Below are positions 22,582 through 35,138 of a stretch of 64,000 nucleotides of DNA, in pieces. A program made the translations under genes and the position numbers. The first letter of the stretch is position 1. The number at the start of each line of letters is the position of its first letter. The notes beneath the pieces were generated by a model. The model was not told where the DNA came from. It searched no databases and worked only from the letters and a program-made list of their open reading frames with translations. The stretch spans positions 3,436,001 through 3,500,000 of the forward strand of contig CM069435.1 of the NCBI GenBank assembly GCA_035610365.1, written 5' to 3'. This stretch comes from Aquatica leii (Eukaryota; Arthropoda; Insecta; Coleoptera; Lampyridae).

Positions 22582-24991
22582 CACTGGTCTGCATGAAAAT
22601 CGACCCTGATGCCATTTTTGACGATTCTTATGTAAAATTACCTCCTGAATCCAAACATGAGCTCCGTTTTTACCCATCACCCACCTATTTTGGGGGGACC
22701 CTATTTTTATTTTATTTTTTGCATTTTTTTTAGAATTTTAACTTATAGACGTTAAACATCCCAAAGCAGGTAATAAAATGTATACCAAAGTATATGGCAA
22801 AAGTTTTGCTATAAAATGTATATAGAAACAACAATAAAATACAAATATATAAGAACAGTAAAAAAATATCAATAAACAGTTAAGAAGATTCACTGCACGA
22901 CGCTGGCGATCTCAATACCACATGCAGGTTTGAACATGAATTTTCGACAGGCTTGAACTTGCATTACTCTTTTCATTATAGAATATTACATTGTTTGCTT
23001 AACTGTTTCGATACGTACATCTATAGCTGTTGCAGAGTTAACTTGTGTTCATTTTTGTTCATTTGTGTAAAACAGTAAAACTACTTTTACTGCGGATTTT
23101 TTCAAGTGACTAAGTGTGATTTGTGGTTAATGTCGGGCGTTGAATTACTGTTTAATTATGCAACGCGAGTGTAAAAATCATCCCGATAGCTTCTGCTATG
23201 TCTGCGGGGAATTAACTTTAAAAGCGCAACGAAAACCCCTTTCTCCGATTGTTAAAACAGCTTATAAATTGTACTTTGATTGTCAAGTTGGCGACCAGGA
23301 CAAGACTTGGGCTCCATCAGTTTTCTGTACGACTTGTTACAGTAGTTTGACCAAATGGCTCAAAGGTACCCGTAAATCAATGCCATTTGCTGTGCCCATG
23401 GTTTGGCGTGAACCTCGCTGTCATCTTACAGATTGTTACTTTTGTATGACTTCCACCGTCGGGTTTTCGAGCAAAAGTAAGCATACAATTCAGTATCCCA
23501 ATATTCCGTCAGCTCTAAGACCTGTTCCTCGTAACGATACTTTGCCAATCCCAGAGCCCCCAAACACTTATACTCTAGAGCCGGAAATTGATTTAAAAGA
23601 CTCTGAGCTACAAGCTGGGGCTTCGAATGCAACCTCACCTCCTCACTCAATCGGAATTAAATGATCTTGTCAGGGATTTGCAGTTATCTAAGACTAAATC
23701 TCAGCTACTAGGATCGCGACTTCAACAGTGGAATCTCTTAGAAAAGGGAGTAAAAATATCTTACAGGACCAGACAAGCAACCCTGAAATGTCTTTTCTCA
23801 GAAGATAAAAGTTTAGTGTTCTGCCCTCATCAAAAACAAGCTTAAAAGTTGTCCTGTTGCCAAATGGGAATGACTTCCTATCAGTTCCAGTTGCATACTC
23901 TGTTGATATGAAAGAAACGTACGAAAACATCTTCAGAATCCTTGATAAAATTAGTTATCATGATTATAAGTGGAAACTTTGCGCTGACTTAAAAGTTGTT
24001 GCTATACTCACGGGCCTGCAATCAGGATTCACAAAATATTGCTGCTTCCTTTGTGAATGGGATAGCCGAGCCAGAGATAAACATTACATAGTACGGGACT
24101 AGCCTCTGCGAAAAAATCTTATTCCTGGTCAGAAAAATGTCGCCCACAATCTTTTGGTTACGAAGGAATATACTTACTTACCACCTTTACACATCAAACT
24201 TGGATTGATCAAGCAGTTTGTGAAAGCAGTGGACAAGACAAGTGGCGCATTTCAATTTTTGAAAAATTATTTCCTCGTCTTAGCGAAGCTAAAATCAAAG
24301 AAGGCGTTTTTGTTGGTCCCCAGATTAGACAACAGTTCCAACGTTTATTGAACACCTAAATCGAAAAGAAAAAAGAGCTTGGCTTGCATTTCAAAACGTT
24401 TGTAAGAACTTTCTGGGTAACCACAAAAGTGAAGATTATGTCGCTCACGTCGAGGAACTGCTTTTAGCGTACAAGGACATAGGATGTAACATGTCTCTTA
24501 AAGTTCACTTCCTTCACTCGCATCTGGACTTTTTCCCTGAAAATTTAGGAGCAGTCTCGGATGAACACGGGGAACGGTTCCATCAAGACATCGCTAAGCT
24601 GGAGAAGAGATTCTCTGGGAAGTGGAATGCAAGCACGTTGGCGGAGTACTGCTGGTTTTTGAAACGAGAGAGCTGTACCTCAGGGTATAAAAGGAAAGCA
24701 AGCACCAAGTAACGATGAATATCTTTTTATTTATTACTGTCTATAGCTAAAATAGTTCTTTTTCCCATTTAAATTAAATTCATGTCCATATACCTATTTA
24801 TTATTATAATAATTATTATAATTATTATTATCGTTAGATAAATAAATTATAATTAATTTATCGAAAAGTGGTAAAATTAGAGATTTGGGGCTCCCTCGAA
24901 AATGGTGGGTGATGGAAGAAAACGGAAGACATATTTGGATTCAGGACGTCATTTTACATAAGAATCACCCGGAATAGTGTGATGACCAGTG
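22582..24991 (+). mobile_element. CACTGG-terminus DNA transposon, copy 1 (EnSpm/CACTA-like)
   Basis: The element starts CACTGGTCTGC and ends with CCAGTG. The ends extend as imperfect inverted repeats of about 120 bp, sharing TTCTTATGTAAAAT, CTGAATCCAAA and CCATCACCCACC. Flanks are TTA on the left and TTG on the right, compatible with a 3-bp duplication plus one substitution. The right end has lost about 25 bp compared with copy 3. CACT(A/G) ends with 3-bp duplications are the EnSpm/CACTA pattern. Confidence 0.75.
23158..24712 (+). pseudogene. Transposase of CACTGG element, copy 1
   Basis: The N-terminus has a cysteine cluster (CKNHPDSFCYVCGE, then CTTCYSSL, then CHLTDCYFC) that looks metal-binding. 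The C-terminal half carries CADLKVV, KYCCFLCEWDSR, YLPPLHIKLGLIK and SDEHGERFHQD, which I read as the second acidic residue, a C2C motif, a conserved His and the final Glu of a CMC-type DDE transposase. Lesions: deletions near 23625 and 23835 (the latter removes the block with the presumed first Asp), a Trp codon changed to stop near 24102, and a deletion near 24335. An in-frame ATG at 23140 precedes the preferred start at 23158. Confidence 0.7.
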
Positions 24992-25274
24992 TTGTTTACT
25001 ATTTTAATTTTCTTTTCTTGCCAATATACTCTCAATACATTATTCGAAATTTGGAAAACAAATCAATTTTTAACATCTCAAAGGGTTTTCCCCTCAAAGT
25101 GAATTTATTTTTAAAATTGTTTTTTACCTTCAATAACTGACTTTTCAAAAAGTTCAGTTTTAAGTTTTTAAAAATATAGTAATAGCAAAATTAAAATGAG
25201 TAGTTTCAACAAAAGCATTTGAAGTGAATGATTTAACATTTTAAACGTGTTGGCTATATAAATAAACATTTAAC

Positions 25275-25660
25275 AATTTTTTTATTAATTGTTGTTTCTA
25301 TAATTTGTATTTATTAGTATGTTTCTAAAAAAAAATTCCAACACATGTATTTGATCATTGAGTTGATCTGAAAACGTCTTCTTTTATTATTGCAAATTAA
25401 CGTTTTTATTTCAGATATCTTTTAATACTGTTTTTTTTAAGAAAATATTCATTGATGGGCGTAACATTTAAAAAACCAAAATTAGTATTTTTACAAAGAT
25501 AATTTGTACCGTTACTTCCACGAGATAACAAATTAATTTTAACATTTGTTTAGAAGTTTTTTTGAACTCATTACATCTAAATTGATTAATTAATTTTGAG
25601 TTTTTTTTATTAAACAAGATTCGTTAAAATGTTTTTTAATAATTCTAATTAACGAGTTAA
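25275..25660 (+). repeat. Dispersed direct repeat, copy 2
   Basis: Same orientation and block order as 18640-19075, with many substitutions and indels. It lies between two TE insertions and is non-coding. Confidence 0.55.
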
Positions 25661-26699
25661 AATAACTTCTTTCAGTTAATTATTGCCTTAACATAAATGC
25701 ATTTTGTGTCTTAATTGCATTTTAAATATATTAATTGTTTTAAAAAAGATAGTTGGTTTTATTAATTTATTTAATAACCGACAATAACTTTTTTAGCTTA
25801 AATAAATCCTTACAAAAGATAAATATATTCGAATACATCTCAATACATCTGAATAAATTTTAATAAACAGTTACAATTCTTATTAACACTTATGGCATTA
25901 TTAACAAAATTTTACCTTTTTGTATTTCCAATATACAATTTAAAGAATAAAAAAAGTAACACTATTAAATTAGAACAACATTTAAGTATTTCAATAATAA
26001 AAATTTTTGAATAGTCACGTAAGAATTAGAATGTCAATATAACTATTAGAAATGTAAATAAGTAAATGTACTTTGCTGTCCCCTTTTTCGTTACTGTGCC
26101 AATTTTTGTTTCAACAAAAATTTTCTAGAGAAAAAAACCTTTAAATAGTTTAGTATTATTTTATTTTAAAAAAATCTTAAGCAGCATTAATTCAAATTAC
26201 ACATAAAACATGATTTGTAAGACGCAATTAAGAGTTTAATAATACAAAAACGTAAGACTGATAATTTAAAGCCTAAAACATAGATCTGAAACAGCTCGTG
26301 TGAGTAATAGATTAGTAGTACACACAACGAATTTTACTAGGCGATGCAATACAAAACCATGACAATTAAATCTTAATCAAAAACATATCTATTGTCTTTC
26401 AAGTGTAGTATTTGTAAACAAATTGCTTCTTGAATTTACAATAAGTACTTAAGATAAAGATTTATAATTGTAACGAAGCAAGATAAATGTGTTCTGAAAA
26501 TCTATGTTTTTAATTGGTTTTTGGGCTAAGAAACTTTTGAAGACAAAATTTCCTAAGTTACAATTTCTACAAATTTTGAAAAACAATTATTTCGTAAAAG
26601 ATTACTTACTATTAGTAGTTTTACTACACACATTTACATTAGATCTGTGCTTAAGTGTCAAAGCTAATTATAAGAAATAATAGAAAACAAAGAAAACCA
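25661..26699. other. AT-rich non-coding stretch
   Basis: No gene or TE protein recognised. The 5' part of the BEL/Pao relic that follows may begin somewhere in here. Confidence 0.4.
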
Positions 26700-28974
26700 T
26701 CGATACGAATTTTTACTAAAGAAGATAAACATAGAATGCGAAACGATCCAAACATTACCTGAAGACATCATGTTGAAGAAGTAGAATTTCATTCAAAAAT
26801 CTTTCGGGGAAATTGAAAACAAATATTAAAAAACGATGAAAATTCTAGGACAAAAAATAATAACAACACCGCATTAATCCGTTCCAAACAACCAAAAAAT
26901 ACTAACGACGTTCAGTGGCAGATACAAAGAATGTGCCACGTTTTAAGATGTATTTTTCAAAGTTATTCATGGTAATATAACCTTAACGAATATCGAAAAA
27001 ATGCAGTACTTAAAATCTCATAGAAGAAGAAACGCCAGAACTATTATCCAACATCTTCTAATCACTAAAAAAAATTATGAAGCTGCATAAAACTTAAACA
27101 AACGCTACTAAAATAGACAATTAATAATATCTAAAGCTATTTACAAAAAATCGTCAGAAGGCATCAGAACAAATGAATGCCTGAAAGCCATTAAAAATCT
27201 ACAAGTAGAATGGGGTTCGTTCATAACTCGCATCATCAATCGTAAATAGAACACTAAAACAAACAAACTGTATGAATAATCTCTCATGAAACCCCATGAA
27301 GACTTTTTAGAACGAAGTTTTCAATTTTTAATTTTCAATTTTTGCAAGAACGTTTTGATAACAAAAATAATCCAGCGATTACCACTCAATACAGTTCTCA
27401 AAAAATCAAAAGTACGCCGGAACCCATTACCGAAGATAATAAGAGAGAAAAAAGACATTCAGAGAAACGTAGCAAACGTATATAATTCTAGATGCCTTTT
27501 AATAGAATCGAATGTCTATAAGAGTTATATAATTCAGAATTTAACAAGGAACCAAGAAAGCAGAAAACATTCTACTTGGGAAACAAACAGAATTGGGATA
27601 GATACTATCAGGCAATATACAACAAGTCTCGCAACAACCAATCTAAGTATTCCATATAATCAATCCAACTAAAGAAGACAAGTAATTAATCAAATTTTGG
27701 AAAATCGAAGAAACTTCTACATAACACTGTCTTTTTTGAATTAACCAAATATGCAAAAACCACTTCAAACAAACGGTTAAAAAATATAAAGATAATACAT
27801 ACGCAGTTAGCATGCAATTTAAACTCAAACGACTCTTGGAAATTTAAGGAATTGATCGATGTAGAGAAAAGGTTAGAAAAAGATGAAGAAATAAAGACAA
27901 TAATTTTTTTGCAAAAATTACTCACTTTTAATCATATGAAGAAAACATTACCAGAAACTAGAAAAGCAAAATATTATATTCCCCACCATCCATTCATCCG
28001 GGAAGATACACTACAATCAAGTCAAAACTTCAACAAGACCTGTCTGACATTCTTCTTTGATGAAGAAAACACTACATCGTTGTTACCATCTAGAAGATAT
28101 ACCGCTAAATTAAGATCATCAAAGAAGATCAAAAACACAATCGAATACTTAATTTAATACAGTGGACAATTTTCTTTCCGGTGCAAATTCAACAAAGCTA
28201 AAAATACAAATAATGTTAATATAATTACTGAAATCTACACGATTTACCCTTTGCAAGTAGAGTCCTAATATCAAAAAACTTTTACAAACACTTCCTGCAG
28301 GAAGAAGGAATCAAACAACATTAGAAATAACTACAGATGGTTTTGAAGCTACCTTGACAACTAACTAAAAATCACAAAATAGAACATGCTAGCAGAAGTA
28401 GCCAAAACCTTTAACTTCTAGGATGGTTTTCACCAGTAATTATTAATGGCAAAAAAAATTTAGATTAAGATCAATTTGTGCCGAAGAAAATAACAACAAA
28501 ATGTATTTAAAATCTGTCGAAAATATTAAAATTTCTTTCCAGAAACTAACTTATTCTTCAGATTTTATGGTTCCTGTGATGCATCAGAAAAAAACTTAGT
28601 TATATGTGCAAAAACAATCAACATTAAACAAAAAATACAGATAACGCCGCTAGTAACAAAATCAAAATTTGTTCTAGCAAGATCCCGGGTAACATTAACG
28701 CAATTGGAACTATATGTGCAGCAGTATTATTTAATAATTTAATGAAAAAAACAACCACAGCTTTAATAAATGTCATAGATTGGTTAAAAAGCAATTTTGA
28801 AGATGGAAAAATTTGTCGCCAACAAACAAATAAGCTATTACCACAAAAATTTGGAACCACATGCGCTCCGAAGACAACCTGGCAGATGCTATATCTCAAG
28901 TGGTGCGTTCATCAAAAATAAGAAAACTACACACTCTGGCAAAACAGTCCCAATTAAAAAACAATGACCTGTAT
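26700..28974 (+). pseudogene. BEL/Pao retrotransposon relic, left part
   Basis: Plus-strand translation in changing frames follows a BEL/Pao polyprotein. A DUF1759-type gag segment lies at about 26920-27250 (TNIEKMQYLKSH, TIIQHLLITKKNYEAA, ECLKAIKNLQVEWGSFI) and a gag tail near 27290. The RT entry is at about 27860-28150 (DVEKRLEKDEE, YYIPHHPFIRED). Then LAEVAKTF with a GWFSPVII block near 28390-28440, RNase H (YGSCDASEKN, ARSRVTLTQLEL) near 28570-28710, and IWNHMRSEDNLADAISQVV near 28850-28910. The YxDD region is unreadable. The relic resumes at 37912 after the BEL/Pao insertion. Confidence 0.8.
28970..28974. repeat. TSD of BEL/Pao element, left copy
   Basis: TGTAT here is repeated at 37912-37916, directly outside the two LTRs. 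Five bp fits BEL/Pao integrases. Confidence 0.85.
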
Positions 28975-29224
28975 TGTTAATTTTGTAAATAAAAGTGGAC
29001 TGTATTGTAGATTTTTTATTTGTTGTACTTTTTATTTTAACTTTTTATACAAATAATTCGAGTTGCTGCTTTCTTACTGAAATGTTCAATGCAACTAACT
29101 TAAAACTACCACTATGACTCATAAAATTTCTGTTTTTCTATTTTTAGTGTACAAAGGATGTAAACCTGTCCTTTCACTTAACAATATGTACAACCTTAAC
29201 AAAAAAATCGTTTTCGCTTAAACA
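28975..29224 (-). repeat. BEL/Pao 3' LTR
   Basis: 250 bp. On the minus strand it starts TGTTTAAGCG and ends AATTAACA. It matches 37662-37911 at all positions but one. Confidence 0.95.
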
Positions 29225-29237
29225 TCCCGCCCGCCTT
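29225..29237 (-). promoter_or_regulatory. Polypurine tract of BEL/Pao element
   Basis: On the minus strand AAGGCGGGCGGGA abuts the 3' LTR directly. This all-purine run is the expected plus-strand DNA primer. Confidence 0.8.
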
Positions 29238-29370
29238 GAAAGGATACCTATCAATTTGACATATTAATTTTATATACATACATAATAATATATACATAAC
29301 GTTATCAAAATATACACAACTACATTATTTTAAACCTTGAATTGCCAAGATGTGGCCACTAGTCTTTGAC

Positions 29371-32300
29371 TTAGTCTATAGGCACAACACATAATTTATT
29401 CACTGCACGTCTGTTAACACCACCCTGCACTTTTATATCAACTACTCTGGTAATGCCATCGTTCCCTGGATATAGTTGAAGTATTCTTCCTAGAGGCCAA
29501 TTTCTGATGTGTGGGTTTTCGTCTTTTATGATTACTAAGGATCCGACCTTTATTAAATTGTTTGAATTATGTTTCCACTTGTAACGGGTTTGTAACTCTG
29601 CTAAGTACTCCTTATGCCACCTAGTCCAGTAGTGTTGGATGGTGGCTTGTAACTTTTGAAACTTATTTAGTCGGTTTTCCGGCACGTGTGTTATATTTTG
29701 TTCCGGAATAGCAGTGATTGTTTTTCCAATCAAGAAATGCGACGGAGTAAGTGCTGTTAGGTCATTAGGATCTGAGGAAAGGGGACAAAGGGGTCGTGAG
29801 TTAAGAATACCTTCAATTTGAACAAGTATTGTATAAAATTCATCATACGTTAATAATTGACTACCAATAACACGTTTTAGATTTGTTTTGGTACTTTTAA
29901 TGCCCGCTTCCCAGATGCCTCCAAAATTAGGAGATCGTGCTGGTATGAAATGCCAAGTCACTTTTTCTTTACTCAGATCGTTACCAATAACGTTTGATTC
30001 AGATTTTAAAAATTGATATAATTCTTTAATTTCTTTATTAGCTCCCACAAAATTGGTTGCGTTGTCTGAATATATATTTGAGGGCCTACCTCGTCTACTA
30101 ATAAATCGCTTTAATGTATCGATAAATGCCTTTGTTGTTAATTCTGTAGTCAAATCTAAATGAACAGCTTTAGTACTTAAACATATAAATAAGCAAATGT
30201 ACGCTTTGACTGTTTTAGAGTTTCTAGTTTTTCTGTCCTTGATTAAAAAAGGGCCTGCATAGTCAACCCCAACGTTTTGAAATGGAGAATAGTCATTAAC
30301 TCTAACATCGGGTAGGTTTCCCATTAAATACTGTACTGTTTTTGGTTTAGATTTAAAACATGTAACACATTGTCGTATAACCTTTTTGCACGCATTTCGG
30401 CCAGATATAGGCCAATATCTTTCTCTTATCGAATAAAGCAGGTTTTGAACACCACAATGCATGAGTCGATGATGTTCGTTACGTAAAATTAGATCAGTTA
30501 ATTTGTGACTTTGTGGTAATAAAATGGGATGTTTTTTAGTGAATGAGTGCTTTGAATTAGCGATTCTTCCACCTACACGTATTACATGATTGTATATAAA
30601 TGGATTTAAAGTTAAAAGTTTACTTTTTTTACTAATTTCTTTGTTTTTTAATAATGCATTGTACTCATTTGGAAAACATTCCAGTTGTACAGTTTTTATT
30701 AAGAAATTTAGAGCATTATCAAGTTCTAGTGATGTTAAAATGCCAAATTGTCGAGTGTCTGGTACCACTCTTAAGTTACTGATAAATCTTAATATATATG
30801 CCAACACTCGTTGTACCTTATTCAAATTCGAATATTTATTAATTAAATCTAAGCTATTAAAAGTAACAACAGAAACACATGATACAAATTTTTCTTCTGG
30901 TATATCTAACTCTACACTATCATAATTTAAGTTCCATTTACTATCAGAGCTAATCAAATAATCCGGACCTTGCCACCACAAACTTAAATCTTTTAATTTT
31001 GATGGATTTACACCGCGCGATAGTAAATCAGCCGGGTTTTTGTTTGACTTTACGTGATGCCAACTATTGATGCTAGTAAGTGATTGAATTTCACTAACCC
31101 TATTTGCAACAAACGTTTTCCAGCGGTTAGGAGCTCCTTTAATCCACGCTAACGACACGGTTGAATCTGTCCATAAAAATATTTTTTGAAATTTGATTTC
31201 TATAGCGTCTACTACTACATTAACTAACCTAGATAATAAGAGAGCTGCGCATAATTCTAATCGTGGCAAGCATATCTTTTTTAATGGTGCCACTCGAGAT
31301 TTTGCACACAGTAATTTTGAAGTGATACTGCTATCGGAAACTAAAGTACGTACATATACACACGCCCCGTAAGCCTTTTCCGAAGCATCGCAAAATCCGT
31401 GTAACTGAAGCGTTACGTAACGGTCGTTTAAGACATATCGCGGTAAACAAATTGAATTTATTAAGAATAATTGATGTTGAAACGTTATCCATTTTTCACA
31501 TAAAGAATTGGGTATTGTATCATCCCAATTAATATTTAATTTCCAAAGTTCTTGAATATATAATTTTGCCACTATAATAATTGGACCTAATAAACCTAAT
31601 GGATCGTAAATTTGACAAATTACGGAAAGAATTGTCCGTTTCGAAATACTTTTTTGCTTAATAAAATTATTTATTGAATACTGAATAACATCGTTTTTTG
31701 CATTCCAATAAATACCTAATGTTTTGTTGTGTTCCTTTTCTCCTATACGTAAAATACTTGATTCTGGCTCATTATTTAATTTAAAATTATTTAAAATTGA
31801 TTGATCATTACATAACCATTTTCTTAACTCAAAACATCCTTGTTGCAGTATGTCTGTAACCTGTTTTTGAATCAGCAGAAACTCTTCTTTTGTGTTAGCG
31901 CCCGTTAACAGATCGTCTACATAAAAATCATTAAGAATTACTTTACTTGCAACCGGAAATGTTTGTGTATTTTCTAAACCTAACTGTATCAAAGATCTCA
32001 CTGCGAGATAAGGAACACTAGTAAAACCATAAGTTACGGTAGTTAGAGAATAACATTTTAAAGTTTCATGGGGTTCATTACGCCAGAAAATTTTTTGATA
32101 TTTTTGTTGATCTTTGTCTACCAAAATTTGCCGATACATCTTAGATATGTCAGCAGTCATTACATATCGATGTTTACAAAACCTTAATAAAATTTGGAAA
32201 ATATCATTTTGTAATGTTGGACCTTTAAATTGTACGCTATTCAAAGACAAGCCGCTATCAGTTTTTGCGGACGCATCAAACACTACGCGACACTTTGTTG

Positions 32301-33128
32301 TAAGACTAGACTCTTTGATTATTGCGTGGTGTGGCAAATAGTACCCGTTTTCTTGTCTTTGATCCTCGCTGTATATTTCACACATGTGATTTAAATTTTT
32401 ATACTCATTCATGAATTGAATGTACTCGTTCTTTAAATTTGGATTACATTGTAATCGTTTTTCTAAAGAGTAAAAACGACGAATTGCGGCTTCACGCGAG
32501 TTTCCTAAATCGTTTAAAGAATTTTTAAATGGAATATTAAGTATAAAACGTCCGGTGCTATCACGTTTAGTAGTAGCTATAAAATGATCTTCGCAAAATC
32601 TTTCATCCTTAGAAAAATTACAATTTTTATTATTCGTAACTTCTTCTACTTGCCAAAATTTTTCTAAAATGTTGTCATTTATAATTGAATCAAAATTCTC
32701 TACTAAATAATTTGACGAAATATTGCACATCGACGGATAATAAACTTCTCCAGCAACTATCCATCCTAACTGTGTCCCTTGTAACATTAGAGAATTAGTT
32801 CCTATTTGTTTTTTACCGTCACATAATAGTGTCCAAAATACGTTAGATCCTAACAAAATATCAACGTTTCTAGAAATATTGTAGTCGGGATCAGCTAAAG
32901 TTACATTTTGTGGTATATTTAACCTATCTTTGCTGAATGAAGCAGTTGGCAACTTATTTGTAATTTTCGGTAAAACCAAACAATTAATGCTTAAACTGAA
33001 ATCATTAATGCAAGACTGAATTGTGACATGAACTTGATTGAAAATAGTAGCTAATGATCCTCCAATACCCTTGACTACATGATTTACATTAACGATAGGT
33101 AAGTCTAATTCTTCGCAAATACTTTTTT
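29371..33128 (-). CDS. pol: BEL/Pao Pol: protease (part), RT, RNase H, integrase
   Basis: The pol frame continues from the gag/protease frame through a -1 shift at the A6 run (33123-33128). From the first ATG (32979) it is open for 1202 codons; residue numbers count from there. RT: ADIS (Asp277) and FYVDD (353-356, Asp355/356). RNase H: CDAS (Asp531), LPRLEL (Glu575), TDS (Asp605). Integrase: zinc module with His837/His841 and Cys871/Cys874, then Asp906 (VDYAGP), Asp972 (YSDNATNF) and Glu1024 (GGIWEAG). A DUF5641-like tail with RNWPLGRI ends the protein. All catalytic residues seen are intact. The protein would act in the virus-like particle and preintegration complex. Confidence 0.93.
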
Positions 33129-34387
33129 AATAAAATGACTTTGAGATCCACTATCCAATAAAGCACGGCACACTACGATCTTATTTTTGTGAACTAATTT
33201 GATTAAGGCTGTTGATAATAAAATTTGACGTGATCCTGCGGACTTTTCTATATTATCAATAAGACTACTATTCACAGAAGAAATGTCATTAGAGGTAGAA
33301 GGAATTGCCTCAGGTGCTTGTCCTTCGGTTTTATTTTCATTAACGGTTTTTGATTCAATGTTATTCAAATTATTCGTAAAATTTAAGTGCAATAACGTAT
33401 TATGTGGCTTGTTACATTTAAAGCATTTTTTGCCTTTACACCTCCATGATGAATGTGAATCACGTAAACAAATAGAGCACAGCTTAAGCTTTTTAATTGC
33501 TAGAATCCTATCATTTACAGGTAATTGTAAAAACTTATCACAATGATAAATTGCATGTTCTTTGTGACAATAATAACATTTATTTTCGCTAACAATAAAG
33601 GTATTACTACTTAACGGTTTTTTATTGAAATTTTGAATCGACTTATATTTATCACTTTTATTAACTTCAAGCTTTTCTAGTATATCGCATTTTGCTTTTA
33701 AGAACGCATACATGTCACTCATTTCCGGTAAACCGTTCGTATATTTGTATGACTCCCAGTCGCGACGCGTGATATGGTCAAACTTATTAGTTATAACGTA
33801 AATAATTAATCTATCCCAGGCATCTGTATTTTCCCCAAGTGTTTTTAGAGCTCGTAAATTTTTACTAACATTATCAAATAGTTTACGAAGTACAACATGC
33901 GACTCTTTTTGAATTGTAGGATGCTCAAAAATTGCCTTAATATGATTATGAATCATTAATGTTTTATTTTCAAATCGATCAACTAACAATTGCCAAGCGT
34001 TTTCGTAATTGTCAGCAGAAACTTGAATTGACTGTATAATATGAGCCGCATCTCTTTGCAGAGATGAACGCAAATAATAAAATTTTTGTATTTTATGAAT
34101 TGACTTGTTACTATCTACTAATGCTTTAAATGCGTCTCTAAACTCTAACCAATTACAGTACTGGCCGTCAAAGCTGGGCAATGTAATTACAGGTAACCTA
34201 ACGGAAGTTTCGTTATTTGTTCTGTAACCCGTATTTTCGTTTTCTACGACAACCGACTGTTTATTTAGCAATGACTTTGTTTTGCTGACTACTTCAAAAT
34301 ATATATTTTCAAATTGATCACGTTCATTAGAATGTACTTCCTCGGGATCTAAAATCTCTAATTCTGTTTGAATATTATCAAATTCGT
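33105..34387 (-). pseudogene. gag: BEL/Pao Gag (C-terminal part) and protease start
   Basis: The open part from 34271 has 388 codons. A DUF1759-like capsid region spans about residues 30-180. Three zinc knuckles follow: C232-C244 (CX2CX3HX4C), C265-C278 (CX2CX4HX4C) and C283-H295 (CX2CX3HX4H). The protease active site LLDSGSQ is at 371-377. The frame ends at a stop near 33105, while the continuing protease sequence lies in the -1 frame, joined at an A6 run. BEL/Pao elements usually have one gag-pol ORF, so a lost A is likely; programmed -1 slippage is the alternative. The N-terminal coding part lies beyond the PLE at 37290-37451. Confidence 0.9.
34374..34387. repeat. TSD of inserted PLE, left copy
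   Basis: ATTATCAAATTCGT is repeated exactly at 37290-37303. It is 14 bp and lies within gag; the gag frame is the same on both sides. Confidence 0.92.
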
Positions 34388-35137
34388 ACTTACATTAGAA
34401 TGTCTTCCGGGTTTGGACCGTGTCATATTTGCAACCGAAGCTGCCAACGTTTCGCCCACTTTCGTAAGGGGCTTCATCAGGGCGTGAGATAAATCGCAAA
34501 ACTCAAACAAGCAATCGAAATCTAACTAAGAACTTCTCAAAAGTTAGGTTATCCACTTGTAAAACAAGCCATAACCTAAACTATGAAAAGGTAAGAAAGA
34601 AAACGATAACCTGAAAAAGCAAACGAAAATCTAACAAAGAACCACTACCGAGTTAGGTAATCAACTTGTGAACCAAGCCAGATTCTAAACTCCGTAGAAG
34701 TGACTTAAGAAGAAATAGTCTCCGTATTTAAAGGAAAGGGATCGTCACGGATGATTAAGCTCGATCCTGATTGGGTTACGGTTGTTAGGGGGCGTGTTTT
34801 TGATAAATGACTAATAACCGGGAACCAAAGAGGGGATAGTTCGAAACCATGATCGCGATTGAAGTTATTGGGGTGTTTGATGATTTCTATGCTTTCCCGG
34901 AGTTTCCTGTTGAAAAAGAATGGAGATTTGGCAATCAACGAAACATTATCAAAATCTATCTTATGACCTGTAGTAAAATGATGTTCAGCGACCGCAGACT
35001 TGGAAGTATACCTTTTCCTTATACAACGATCATGTTCTGAAATGCGAGTAATGACGGAACGACCGGTTTCACCAATGTAGACTAAACCACAAGAACAGGG
35101 AATTTGGTATACACCTTGAGATGAAAGTGCAGGAAAC
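34388..35137 (-). repeat. Inverted 3' arm of the PLE
   Basis: Pairs base for base (coordinate sum 71644) with 36507-37256, near-identical by eye. It breaks after GCAGGAAA near 35137, inside the GIY-YIG coding region. It contains a minus-strand hammerhead and the C-terminal 77 codons (34938-34705). Confidence 0.92.
34443..34486 (-). ncRNA. Hammerhead ribozyme motif (PLE, inverted arm)
   Basis: On the minus strand CTGATGA (34474-34480), GCCC/GGGC stem II and GAAAC (34449-34453). It is the mirror copy of 37158-37202. Confidence 0.75.
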
Positions 35138-35138
35138 T

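Noticed and set aside
30590..30925. Plus-strand 111-codon frame
   Set aside because: Antisense to the BEL/Pao pol between RNase H and integrase.
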